Origin: Boswellia sacra
Taxonomy: Eukaryota; Streptophyta; Magnoliopsida; Sapindales; Burseraceae
Length of the DNA: 64,000 bases
Direction of reading: 5' to 3'
Assembly (NCBI GenBank): GCA_013180625.2
Contig: SNVD02010473.1
Location: 2,480,001-2,544,000, forward strand
The notes under the pieces were generated by a model. The model searched no databases. It saw nothing but the letters and a program-made list of their open reading frames with translations, and had not been told where the DNA came from. Positions within the stretch are counted from its first letter, which is position 1. Each line of letters opens with the position of its first letter. A program made the translations under genes and the position numbers. Positions 37,886-49,989 of the stretch are shown piece after piece.

Positions 37886-38887
37886 ATGGCTAGATCAGAA
37901 GACGTAAAAGAGTCACAGGGTCAGAATTCCTTTGGTGATTCCTTTGATGAGTATGAGCCGAAAGTGATTTGGTACTGTCATATTTGCTGTAGGCCCTTGA
38001 GAAGAGCTCCTGTCTTTGAGGTTTGCTAATTTTTCTGTTCAATTTTAATTCTTTCATTTGAAGATCGTTGATGTTGTCCCTTTAATTTCAAATCTTTTAA
38101 TTAATTGCATGTTTTATTTTTTTAATATGAAAATAAATAAATATTAATTATTGTAATTGAAGATCGTTTGGGTTTCTGAATTCAGTGCGAGTACGGGCAT
38201 CTAGCTTGTTCTATCTGCGGCTCGAAACTGAAACTGGAGAACAAATGTGCGTTTTGCTGTTCTACGTCTATTGGTTCATCTCGCCTTGAGAGACACTTGG
38301 AAGAGGAAGAGGAAGAGGAAGAAGAAATAGAAGAAGATCATGACAAATACTGCCCCCACGTACCAAGAGAATGCCCGTTTTCAGAGTGCAAAGATGTTGT
38401 GTCCCGCTGCCAGTTGTACAAACACATTGGCGATAAACACACCACTCAGAATGATTCAGGTACAGTGTGGTTTGTGTTGAATAAACCATTTGAGATCACC
38501 TTAAATCCGCGGCTTATCCTTGAAGAAGAGAGTAATCACAAACTTCGATTTGAAATCACGATTCGAAAGGACCCCACGATCAACCGCTCGATATCACTTG
38601 TTCGTATGCCAAGTGAGGAGGGGGAGGAAGAGGATATTGATATTGAAATTGAGGCATCTGTTCCTAATCAGTTGTATTCGCCATACTTGAATGAGGGTAT
38701 GGACAGAGATTGGCTTGCAAGATTTGGGCAACCATGGATCCCCCTTGTGGTGGACTCCTGGCCACCGAAGAGATGGTCGCAGGTCTTCACATCCCGTGTC
38801 GAATATACGCTCCGACTTTCATTCTTTGTTTTACCCTATGATCTTACTTGTACGCCTCTGAAGATCTGCATCAAAAACAAAAACTAA
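37886..38887 (+). CDS. SINA-like RING E3 ubiquitin ligase
   Basis: Two exons, 37886-38020 and 38186-38887, give 278 aa. A complete C3HC4-type RING is present: CHIC at 31-34, CEYGH at 46-50, CSIC at 53-56, CAFC at 66-69. A run of about 15 acidic residues follows, then a SIAH-type zinc-finger piece (CPHVPRECPFSECKDVVSRCQLYKHI, H...H). The C-terminal half is a divergent substrate-binding beta domain. The family ubiquitinates target proteins for degradation; plants have large, rapidly duplicating SINA-like clusters. The gene looks complete, with TATA box, open frame and intron in the usual RING position, although it sits in rearranged DNA inside a broken LIG6 copy. It is shorter in the SIAH finger region than classical SINA, so binding may differ. 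Confidence 0.87.
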
Positions 38888-39440
38888 GGGAGCAAGTTAA
38901 GTTAGGATGTTCAGACTTATTATAATGTTTAAAGGAATAAGTTAGGATATTGAGCTTTATTATTTTGGGATCTTCATTAGGATTTCTTTCAAGGATTTTG
39001 TTAACTTTATGTTTTATTATGATTATTAGGATTTCGGAGTAGGTGTACATCCCTCCCTTACATTTTTGACTTTGATTATTTTTGAACTTTTTTTTTTTTT
39101 TGTTAATTGATTTGTTTTCGTATCATCTATCATGAGTTTTACGAACTATCTATGTGATTATTAATTGTTAAACTATGACTTTTGGATCTGGCTACTCCAC
39201 AACAGGAATTCAAGGAGTCTCCTTCATTAGAGGACACTAAGTGTCTTTTGGTGGCTTTATGAGAATTTAAGAGGGAGAGTTTTTCAAGAAACAAGTTGCT
39301 TTGTGGAATTGGAAGAAAAAGTGGAATCGTTAAGACTCGAGTTATAGCTAGGTGATAGGGTTGAAGTTGGACGAGAGACGGAGAATTAGTTGTGGATCAT
39401 AATCATGGAATTGAAGATTGTCTATGGCCTATGCATCAGA
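38888..39440. other. 3' flank of SINA-like gene
   Basis: A/T-rich sequence with T tracts. No gene or repeat recognised until homology with the calmodulin-binding pseudogene flank starts near 39445. Confidence 0.5.
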
Positions 39441-39444
39441 TAAC

Positions 39445-41275
39445 GAACATATGTTAATTAATGCGTAACAAATAAAAATGACCACTCATCCCTCGTCATA
39501 TTAAAATAGACAAAAGTTGAATTTAAAAATAAAAGAAATTAACAGTTTACGAATCTTTTCTTTCCACTCAAACTTGCTTAAAAGTCACTACTATATTTGT
39601 TTTTATTCACAGGATATTAATCAATTATCAGTCACATAAAAATATGGAAATTCCAAGACCAAATGAAGCATACCCTTCAACCTTCTGTCCAGGCTCTTAC
39701 AAGTCATCCGAAGCAACTATTTTCCCACTTCTGCAGCTCCATAAGCTAGGTAAAACTCAACTCTCCATCAGCAAGCGTTAGGTTTATTAACCACCATTCT
39801 TTTCAGAAACAAAAAAAAAAAAAAAAATGTTAACAAAAACTGGATTCTAACTCAAGTACTAGCGTTTGCAGAAGGTTTAGTCTCTTGGAGGGAGATCACT
39901 GTTTCGAAAGCATCAACCAACGCCTTAACGTTACTTTTCCGGGTTTCAACAAGTTTACTTGCTGTTTGTTCAATGACATTATTAAACAGGATCTGAGAAT
40001 CTTTCTTTCCCTGCATATCTTGATGTCTCAAAACAAACTTTTCTGAATCAGGTTTGCTGTCATTCATTTTACCATCAACTCCTCTCTTCTTAAAGTTTCT
40101 TCTGCCATCAACTTTGTGATTTTGGTTTTCTCCAAGCACTCGTCCTCTCCTGAACCTGAGCCTTCTTGGACTATTGCTCTCAGACTGAACATCGACCACC
40201 TTTCCCCTTCTGAAATCTAATTTCATTGCTTGGGAACCTTTATCCTCAGAATGTACCATCCCATCCTTTTTGGGCCTACCAGGGAGTTGAACTCCCAAAT
40301 TTTCTTCTTCCATGCTCATGGTTTCATCAAATTCAGATTCAGAGAGAGATCCATCCTCTGTTTCAGTCTCTGTGTACTCAGATTTTTTCTGATGTTCTTG
40401 TTATGTGATGAAGATGATAGAGATGTTGGTATCGATTTAGGTAATAGGGACGATGGAGGTGGAGATGTTTCAACAGCACAGCTTTCATTTTGATCAGATT
40501 CCAAAGTTCTGTTCTCGGTCTCCATCTTGATGACATACAGGGTTTTTTCCTCAACTAAATCATTGTTCGCTGGCTCAAGCTCCACCTTGGGTTGCTGGGG
40601 TTCAGCATTTTTAGTCTTGCCTTGATTCTTCAAAGGAGACACAACTTTCAAGCTCTTCTGCTTTCTTGCATTTAGGCTTACTGATCGAGGGTTTAGGAGA
40701 CAATGAAGACCTTGGCAATGCCTATGGAGCTCTTAGGGAAGCCAGTACTTTCCTGACAGGGACTTTAGGGGGCCCTGTCCTCTTTCCTGTCTTGATTTCA
40801 CTGTTTCTGCTGCCACTTAAACTTCCTGAATGATCAGGAGATGATAATGGCTTCTGCTCCAGAGCTCTTGGAGACGCATTTGTTTCTTCAGATTTTGATA
40901 AAGCTGGTGTCAAAGAGACGTCCATCTTTTTAGAGGATGATGACAGCACCGGCCTTTTGAATTTAGGGGATTCAAAAAGACGGGTTTTTGGATTGGGTGG
41001 AGGTCTGAGCTTTGATGCTGATATCTTCTTTTTACCAGATAGAATTTCACCCTCAACCGGATTCTGGCCATCCGGTGATGTGTTAAGCAGATTTGAGTTA
41101 TCTGGTGATTTTGTAGATACTTCACGATTGATGATCTCCGGAATATCAGACACAGAGGTTTTGAAATCGGAGACGATTTGGGCCTTGCCATCAATGTCCT
41201 TTTCCTATCTGGCAATATCATGCTTGACATTGGATTTTGGTTCTCAGGTAATAGATTTAAGAGTCTTCTTGGCAT
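39445..41275 (-). pseudogene. calmodulin-binding-domain protein, copy 2 with disrupted N-terminal half
   Basis: Duplicate of 28290-30150, sharing the 3' flank. Read right to left, an open piece (41153-40722) with KLRPPPNPKT, SPDHSGSL and KTGKRTGPPK ends at a TAG where copy 1 has a Leu codon. It is followed by an 8-bp deletion relative to copy 1 (near 40680) and a second shift near 40400. The C-terminal basic calmodulin-binding domain is fully open over 155 codons (40319-39852; KLDFRRGKVVD, RHQDMQGKKDSQILFNN), unlike in copy 1. The protein as a whole is broken. The last part could still be made from an internal Met. Homology to copy 1 stops at about 41270, 100 bp before LIG6 homology resumes. 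Confidence 0.8.
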
Positions 41276-41376
41276 GGGACTTCTTGCATTAGCTTCTTAA
41301 AATGCATGCTTCCTCCCATATTTACAGAAGTCGTGGCAAGCACCCATGTTTGAAAACACACGTTCTTGAAAACACA

Positions 41377-44300
41377 TTGTGTTTTAATCTAATATTACCT
41401 TTAGAATAAGATGTCACCCATGTTTGCCATGTAACATTGTGTTCCCCCTGTTAACAGGATTTGGTCGTTCCTTCTCTTATGGACAAAGGTGTTGGATTTT
41501 CATCATCAACTTTGTCGATGGTTCCAGGTATACCCATTAAGCCTATGCTTGCAAAGTAAACATAATAAATTTTAAGTGTAGCATCATATTCTCAGGATCT
41601 TTACTGGATTCACTTATAACTGATTATTGTGATGTTTGCTATGGTAGAATTACCAACGGAGTTCCTCAAGTACAAAAGCTTTTTGAAAATACAGCTTTTA
41701 CTTGTGAATACAAGTAAGTCACCATCTTAAATAGATTTTGTTATCTACCTTGTGCTTTTGTGGCTCTCCATGTATGCACTCAAAAGTCAAATGGATTGCT
41801 GAATACAATATTCAAATAATGGAGAAATTAAGTTTGACCATCAAGACATGCACTATCCCTTCGACTTGTTACTGTCATTTTTTGTTTTTTTTTTGTTTCT
41901 CTTAAGTTTTGGAGTGTACTGCACTCTGGTCACGTTTCATTATTCGTCTTTTTCATGGTTTATATCCTACAAGAGACATGCAACATTTATACAAATATCA
42001 AATAATTTTGTGCATTAGATTAATTTTTTCAGAAAATGTCCAATTATTTATTCCAAGTCTATCAATATCAAAGATCAATGTTTCAGTTTTTTCTATTCGC
42101 ATATACTGTTAGTTGGTATTAAGAGTTTTTACTTTGGCGAGTTATGCATCCATCTAAGACAAGGAATTTGAATTGATGAAATATTGTCCTCCTGCCTTTT
42201 CTCTCTTTCTTTCTTTCTTTTTTTTTTTTTGGCCCTTCAAGCAAAATCATGTACATGTTTTACTGTTAAGCACTAAGTGGTGCAAACAATTTGTGGAAGA
42301 CAGTTTTCCTTAAGCATAAACCAATTATCTAGTAATTTGACATATTTTAGTTATTGGCACTCTCATTCCACCAATTTGTCTAATTGTGCTACAAGGCTTT
42401 AGATTATGTTTGGGTTAGCTTTGAAGGAAAGCCGATATGTGATTGAAGTGTGAATTGTAAGGTCTAAACGTGCATCATTTGTCAATGTTTGCTCTTTTGG
42501 TATTCTTTTATTTAGACAACATACATTCTGGACTTGTGTTTGTTTTTCTTATGCTTTTTAAGATTTCCTTAATTGGTCTTTTAGGAATATTCTTAAAAAC
42601 ATGTGCAAAATGTTCTCCAGTTTTTTCTTTTTTTTTGGGGTGGGGGGGGGTGGCGCGGCGGCGAGGGGGCGCGGCGCGGGGGTGGGGGGAATGGGGGTGT
42701 GGAGAAAGTCTTTAGTGAAAAATGTTCCTGATTGAAAGAATATTAATTTGGAAGAAATGATAAAAATATAACCAGAAAGTGATAGGCACAGTTTATAAAC
42801 ATTAAAGTAAGATGGAAATTGTGGGAATATTATTTCTGTAAAAGTTTCCTATGTCATTGAGCCCCAGGCTCGGTGCGAAAGAAATTAGCTCTTTGGTTTT
42901 TTGTGGCATATGATAAAACTGTTGAACTTTAGTTCTATTTAGATCTGCTGTATTGATCTTTTATTTTATTTACTCAACATGATTGAGTTTCTCCAGAATG
43001 ATTAGTTGGATTGTCCTCTTTATCTATTGAGCGGAATATGTTACACTGATTTTTGTTTCTCTTCTTTTTACTAAGTTACTTCGTTGGATTGATCTGCTCT
43101 ATAATTTTTCAGGTACAATGGCCAGCAAGATTTCCTGATTTAATCGGTATAATTAGGGAATCTTGTAAACCTGCTGCAGTGTCTTTCATTCTGGATGCAG
43201 AGGTCTGATTTTATTGAAGTGATGCACTGATGCTTGTCATTTTCTTTTGGTGATTGAATTTGAAGTAATTATTTATGGTTCAAAACTGCCTTTTGGTGTC
43301 AGGTAGTTGCAATAGATAGGAAGAATGGCTCCAAGCTCATGTCTTTCCAAGAACTATCTTCAAGAGCGAGGGGGAGCAAAGATTCCTTGATCTCAGTGCA
43401 CAGTATGAAGGTTGGATATGTTGCTATGACCCGATCAAATGCATATGACCTTTGACCAAAAATAGAACCTAGTTTTGCTTTATTTTGCTGCTATTTGAGG
43501 AGAATAAAATCATATTTCTGTTCTCATGGTGCACTTTTCCTTCTCTAAATTTTGCTTCAAGCTTGAAATAAGTAAGCTGATAAACCTGTATTTACTTCAG
43601 AGGTTTTGGAATAGGGTTGGGAAAGACATTGTTTTCTTTTCCCCTTCTATTGTTATAGTTATGTTGGAAATTATTGAGTCTGGTCTTGGGTAGCTCCACT
43701 GTTATTCCTGATGTTTGTATTCAGAAAGCTTTTTCTTTTTGAATTTTTTAGAAGTGAACAACTTAATTAAACGACACCATATGTTGGGGGGAAATGGTCC
43801 TGTTGGCAAGTTGTAGTTCTTTTTCTTATGAAGTATAAAAGCAGTTCAAACTCACTACATTATGTTGTCAACTGGGTCGAAAATATAGTAATGTTATTGA
43901 AATAAAACAGAATAGGAGAAGGATACTGCCTTCGTTCATATTATAGTGATTTAAATAAAATATTTCGGTTTTTGTTGCCATACAAATTCAACTACTGCAG
44001 GGAGAAAATCAAAGAAGTGAGTGCAAATTAGATTTAAAAACTAAGGTTTACCTGGCTAATTGATAGCAACATATTTTGTTGGGAAATGTTAACCAAGCAA
44101 CGGAGGGTGGTGTGTTTGAAGGAATTGCAGGATACATTTTGCCTTATGAGGTGTTAATATGATGGCTACTAAGATTTGCAATGATATTGATGCTTCTTGG
44201 TTCCATTTTGAGTCTTCTTTTCTATTAGCTCTGCTCTAGTTGGTCAATATTGAGGATTTGTTTTCTGATGTTTTCATCCCATGCAGGTCGACATATGTGT

Positions 44301-46189
44301 GTTTGTCTTTGATATCATGTATGCTATTGGAGAGAAGTAATCATCTTGAACCTTCTTTGGAAATGTTGATTTGTCTGTTGATACAGATGCACACACACAC
44401 AAACATGTATACTTGCATACATACAATGAGGACAAAAATGATTTGTAGTGTCAGTTTGAGACCACAATCTTTATGAGATTCTGTCTCAAGCTATATAATT
44501 GATTTGGCCTTTGGTTCTACTTTTTCTGGGAACTGGTGGTTTATTTCCAATAGAGCACAAGGTTGGCGATTAAGTTTTCTATTGTAGGCTGTGGGGTTAT
44601 ACACTTCGTCAGAGACGAAAATGTATGCATTTCTTGTCTCACTCTCTCTTTTTATTTTATTTATTTATTTTTTCTAAATTTAACTGGACAGAGAGACGTC
44701 TTTCATCCAAGTATTTCTTTTTAACAAGACTCTGCAAGTATTGTAAGATCTGAATCCAATCTTTTTTTTTCCCCCTTTTGGGCTTCGGGTTTAAAAGATT
44801 TGTTCTGTGATGAAAAGTTGGGTAATTTTGAATATGCAAAGGAAATGACTGTAAGTGCTTTTCTATTCCTTTTGATGTAAGTCTGTGTAATTATTTTTCT
44901 ATTAATTCCTCTCTTTTTTCTTTTTTCTTTTTTGGCATTTTCTAGGTTGAAGCAGATGATGCTTGTTTGACAAGCGAGGTGACGGTGGCTAAGATAAATA
45001 AGTTTTTTGAAAGTGCGCTGCACCCCTCTTGTGAAGGGTTTATGGTCAAATCCTTAGACGATGATGCGGAATATTCTCCATCAAAGCGTACTGACACATG
45101 GTTAAAGGTTTGTAGAGGATTCATATTCACTTGGTTCTTTCACTACCTTGGGGATAGTGAGAAAATTATTTCACCAATTGAGACTACTGTTTCCTTTGTA
45201 GGTGAAGCGAGATTATGTGGACAGTTTGAATGACTCTCTTGATCTAGTCCCTATTGGTGCTTGGCATAGCATCGGAAGAAAGCAGGACGGTAGTTATCTA
45301 ATTTTTCTATTTTTTATGATGCCATTGGTTACTTGATTGAAGATTTATTGTTTCCTGTGTCCACAAAAATGTTGCTTGGGAGTTGTCAGAAGAACAGTAA
45401 AATCATTTCTAGAGATTATGAAAATGGTTGGGCTGCAAGTGAGCTATTAGTCAGGGTGTTTCTACGTGAAGTTCAAAAAGTTGAAGAGTTCAAGCAGGTC
45501 TAGGGAATGGAGATGTATAGAATGTTACCTGTGTATAAAGATTACGGAAAGAAATGCTGCATTATAGTTACAAGACAAGAAAGCGACATATAATCATTTT
45601 AATTTAATGTGTTCACCAATATTTGATATTTCCTATATGAGTTTAATGTAGTGTGCAAATTTTTGTGTTTGCTACTCAATTTAATTTGACCTATATTGCA
45701 GGTACAGTCCATTCCTCATGGCGTGTTACAACCCTGAGACAGAAGAATACCAAAGCCTATGTCGTGTCATGCCTGGTTTCTCAGATTCCTTTTATAAAGA
45801 GGTAAAAATGCGTATGTTAATGATCAGCCTTTATACTTCGTTTTCTTAATAACAAAGGTTTCCATATGTACTTGCAGATGAAGGAATTTTATTCTGGTGA
45901 CAAGATCTTGTCCAAAAAACCCTCTTACTATAGAACCGGTGAGGTTGCTGATATGTGGTTCTCTCCTGAACGTGTTTGGGAAATAAGAGGTGCAGATTTT
46001 ATGGTGTCACCCGTTCACCAAGCTGCTATAGGTTTGGTTCACCCCTCACGTGGCATTTCAATCAGATTTCCTAGATTCATAGGCGAGGTATCTGACAGAA
46101 ATCCGGAGGAATGTAGTACAGCATCAGATGTAGATGAAATGTTTCATTCTCAGACTCGAAAGATGGACGTAACTTCTGCCAAAGATTGA
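41377..46189 (+). pseudogene. LIG6 duplicate, 3' block (exon 9 to the stop codon)
   Basis: Collinear with 22660-27451 of intact LIG6, with exons and introns in the same order, so this is a DNA-level duplication and not a retrocopy. Relative to the intact gene it has a 70-bp deletion in the exon carrying the nucleotidyl-transfer motif. The deletion removes what follows GGCCAGC up to AAGATTTCC, shifts the frame and creates a TAA a few codons on. KYDG also becomes KYNG. A 1-bp loss near 45285 shifts exon 17. The last exon (45878-46189) is intact. Exons 4-8 are missing altogether. No active ligase can be made. Confidence 0.92.
42637..42704. repeat. extreme G-rich tract in LIG6-pseudogene intron
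   Basis: About 68 bases almost without A or T on this strand, with several G runs of 4-9 interspersed with GGCGCGGCG. The intact gene has only TTTTTGGGGGAGAAAGG at the same place (about 23890). The tract could form G-quadruplexes or could reflect an assembly problem in a homopolymer. Confidence 0.8.
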
Positions 46190-46803
46190 ATGTTGTCTGT
46201 AATTGTCATGCTAGCTGCTTTGTACAAAATTTTGATGTACAGTTTCTTTTTAATTAAAAAAAATTGTACAGGATGTTCAGGTTTTGTTAATCAGTGTTTT
46301 TTAGTGGCCTTGTAAAGTTGTAGAATCATGTGCAATTTTCCGGAATGCTGCATAATAAGCCTATGATTAAATTTTTAACCCAAAATGATTCTCTTACTCT
46401 GTTACATCCCTCATCCCTTTGCCACGTGCAGAACTGTCAGTCCGTCACCCTTCCGCAGTTTTTCATGCAAAGCATCAAATGGTGAATTCATAATTGGAGT
46501 TTGTTTAACTCCAGACTTTATCAGTACGGCCATTCCTTCAGGTGTGTGTATGAGTATGTCTGGAAAGTGATTAACTTTATACTTTCACTTTGGATTATGC
46601 TTTCCTCTCCAGCTTCAACTTGCATTATTCCAATAGCTGTGGACAAAAGCTGACAAAGCGCACTGATAAAGTTTGTTAGACCTCTCAAATTGCTCAAAAG
46701 TCAGACTCATAACATTAACAATTTTGATTAACCTTTAGTCACTGACAAAACTTCAATATATGGTTTAGTGTATTCGAAAGCGAGAGCATATTTGACATGC
46801 GTT
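46190..46803. repeat. duplicated LIG6 3' flank, then C-rich low-complexity DNA
   Basis: Matches 27452-28085. Just beyond the end of homology, 46805-46870 is a C-run-rich stretch (CACCCCCAATCCCCCAAG and similar) with no counterpart at the first copy. Confidence 0.85.
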
Positions 46804-47180
46804 TCCACAAAACACCCCCAATCCCCCAAGCCCAAAACACCAACACCCCCAAACAAAGAAAAAACCCCGCTGTCGCAATCGTTTAAGCACCCCTTTGGCC
46901 AACTATTATTATATATAATAGAGAGAGCATAATTTGCGATAACACTAAAATAATTTCTATAAAATTTGAGAAATCTGGGAGAAAAGTATTAAATAAAATT
47001 AGATGATAATGACATCGACATTAGACCAACGATGGGGATGGGGCAACATGAAATTGGTAATTCCTAACAAACCAAACACGCCTCTACTTGCTTTCTCAAT
47101 TCAATTCAATTGAGCCCTAAAATTGGAAGTGAAGTAGCAACTCCACCCAAATAAACCGTTTATTCGTTCAATTCAATCTC

Positions 47181-47188
47181 CCGCCAAT
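47181..47188 (-). promoter_or_regulatory. E2F-type site upstream of ASF1
   Basis: CCGCCAAT on the plus strand reads ATTGGCGG on the minus strand, fitting the plant E2F consensus WTTSSCSS. It lies about 320 bp before the ATG, within the probable promoter/5' UTR region. Arabidopsis ASF1 genes are known E2F targets, which supports this reading. Confidence 0.5.
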
Positions 47189-47503
47189 TCCACCAAACGC
47201 TACAATATAAAAATTTCACATCAAGAACTCTCTCCCTCTTTTCTCTACTTCTATTATTTTTATCTCCACTTCCCCTTCTTTAATTCTGTTTAGGGTTCCA
47301 TTTTTTTTCCAGTGGCCCTAAAATCCAAATTATTCGAAACAATAAATATTAAAAAAAAATCTGCATTTTGATACTAGTCTTGGTTTCTTCCACTTGTAGT
47401 TGCTTCTTTTTGAGTGTTCGATGAAGGTTGTGGAGGCTACGGTTTTGATCGATTGCTACATGAAATTAAACGCGAAGAGGCTGATTTTTTGGTGTTCGAG
47501 AAA

Positions 47504-49989
47504 ATGAGTGCTGTCAATATTACCAACGTCACCGTTTTGGACAATCCGACGCCGTTTCTGAGTCCGTTTCAGTTCGAGATCTCGTACGAGTGCGTCACTC
47601 CTCTCAAAGACGGTACTCCCTCTCGCTCTCCTCTTTGTTTCTATGTGACGGTTATGTTTACGGTCTAGAATGATTGGCAATGAAATGTTTTGAGAATGAA
47701 AATGAAAATGAAAATTCTAAGTTGAAAGGTAACTTTGAAGAAGTTTTTAAGCTTAGGTTATTTGTTTACCATGTGTTTAGATGTTATGATTTTGTTGGTT
47801 TCATCAAGTCCCCGGATGGAATGGTTATAAGATCACCTCGGCAGCATTTTGAAGAATGTGATGCTTTTTATTTTTTGGGGTCCGATGTTCTGGTGGCAGC
47901 TATTTATGTGTTTGTGACCAATTGTACTGGTAATGAATATGTTGGTGGGAGAATGGAGATCACAGAATAGAGAGAGCGCTTTGAAAAAGTTTCATTGGAT
48001 GAGGGACTAAGGGTTACCGTCCATTGCATGATAACTCTTTAAATGATAGGATAATCATTTTCCTCGTGCCAGTTATATTTGGATTGAGTACAAGGGAAAA
48101 GGAGTTTCGTATCCATTGATTACGGGCCCTTTTTTGCAATAAGCAGCTGTAAGTGCTTAGTTGGCATGGATGAACTCTGACCTTTTGCTGGAAATACACA
48201 AATAACTTGTCTTTTGCGTTAATTCCCTCTTTCAAGGAATCAACCTCCCAATATCGTTTAGGCATGTAGATTTAACTTTATGGGTGATGTGAATATGTCA
48301 AATCCTATTGAGGCCTCTGTTATTGAAATTTTTCTTCCTTGACCATATTTAAGTTATCTTTGTAAAAGCCTTGCTTGATCGCTATAAAGTGTAAGCGAAA
48401 TAAGGTGACTGGCTGTCTTTGGCTATAGAGTTGTTGTGAATAATTATATGAATCCGTTGAAAGTAACTCTTTGGTTCTACTGTTCGAATTTCATTTCCAA
48501 TTGTCAAAGACAACAGAGTCATTTAAACTCCATCTTAGTTAATAGAATGTGTTTACTAAAAATGTGGGTTAGAATCCTGTTCTAGAAATGGAAGACGGTT
48601 TAGTAGTATTTGCAATTGCCGTCAAATAAAATATTTATCATATGTTACATCTGTTGATTAGTTTGTTAAGATTCTAGGTTTCCCGTGTGCTCTTTTTATT
48701 CTGGGTGTACTCAAAACCGTTAACTGCTGGCACTTCTTGAGATTATTCCATTGTTGGTGATTGTTACCCTAGACTTTTAACTGGTGTTGCAGTCCTCATC
48801 ACTTCCTTAGCTTCTGTTTGTATTTATTTCCCAGTTGAGAGGTTCTCCAAGCTTTTGATGCATAAAACTTTTGTTAAGTTGTGGTTAGGCTGTGTGAGTA
48901 ACAAGGGCATATCTATTGTGCATACAGATTTACACTCTGTCATGAGTGGAAAAAAAAAGTAGACTTTTTGTTCTTGTGCAATATAATGAAGTTTACAGAA
49001 TATGTTAGTTAAAACTGCGATTAATGCATGGAAGCTGCATTCTGGTTCTTCATTCAGTTTTGGCATGCATTGGCCTTGGGTGGTTGTGCCTTGGGCCAGG
49101 CAACAAGCTTTCATATGGACTTGTACCATCTTTGAGACAGTATAGCATTGTTAAAAGACATTATATATGTCTCTGAGACAATATGTGGATCAAGGAAAGT
49201 GTTCTTTTCCGTTTTGGTCTACCATTCAGACGTTATAATAGCAATTCACAGGTTTCTTTAACTTTCATGTGTCATTCTCATTAGCATCTGTGTCAGATTC
49301 AAACGAAGCTTGGTTTCCTTTTGTGATATATTGAGTACCAAATTAGTTCGTTTGTTTCTGATTATGGACACAGCAATATCTTTGTCGACTATCATGGAAT
49401 TCATGTTATTCAATGCAGATCTGGAATGGAAACTTATTTACGTAGGCTCTGCTGAAGATGAGACTTATGATCAACAATTGGAAAGTGTCCTCGTTGGGCC
49501 TGTCAACGTTGGAAACTACCGTTTCGTATTGCAGGTAATTTTGAATAACTCGTTATTTCAGTTTTTGAGGATGCAGTTTTTTGATCTAATAATGGAAATA
49601 AACTTCATTTGTACTCCACGTCGGACGCTCTGCAGGCTGATCCACCGGACCCATCAAAGATTCGTGAAGAGGATATTATTGGTGTGACAGTGCTTCTGTT
49701 GACTTGCTCTTACCTTGGTCAGGAATTTGTCCGAGTGGGCTACTATGTAAACAATGATTATGATGACGAGCAGCTAAGGGAGGAACCCCCTCCAAAAGTT
49801 TTGATTGATAAGGTCCAAAGAAATATTTTGTCTGATAAACCCAGGGTAACAAAGTTCCCCATCAATTTTCATCCTGAAGACAGTGAAAGAGAAGAGCGCC
49901 CTCCACCTGACCACCCTGATGAAGCTGATCGAAATGAAGAACAATCATCTGCCTCTCTTCATTATCCTTCCAACAATCACGAATCTTGA
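47504..49989 (+). CDS. ASF1: histone chaperone ASF1
   Basis: Three exons, 47504-47612, 49419-49534 and 49636-49989, join to 192 aa. The start MSAVNITNVTVLDNP is the universal ASF1 N-terminus; the longer upstream open frame is 5' UTR. The immunoglobulin-like core follows with recognisable ASF1 blocks: SPFQFEISYEC, DLEWKLIYVGSAEDE, GPVNVGNYRFVLQADPPD, IIGVTVLLLTCSY, QEFVRVGYYVNNDYDDEQL and PRVTKFPINFHPE. A short acidic tail ends the protein. ASF1 binds histone H3-H4 dimers and hands them to CAF-1 or HIRA during replication- and repair-coupled chromatin assembly in the nucleus. Intron 1 is long (1.8 kb). I cannot say which of the two usual plant paralogues this is. Confidence 0.95.

Noticed and set aside
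32578..46189. LIG6 retrocopy
   Set aside because: Introns are present at the same positions, so the copy arose by DNA duplication.
47674..47970. 98-codon open frame inside ASF1 intron 1
   Set aside because: Starts with a GAAAAT repeat coding for Asn-Glu, lies wholly in an intron, and resembles no family.
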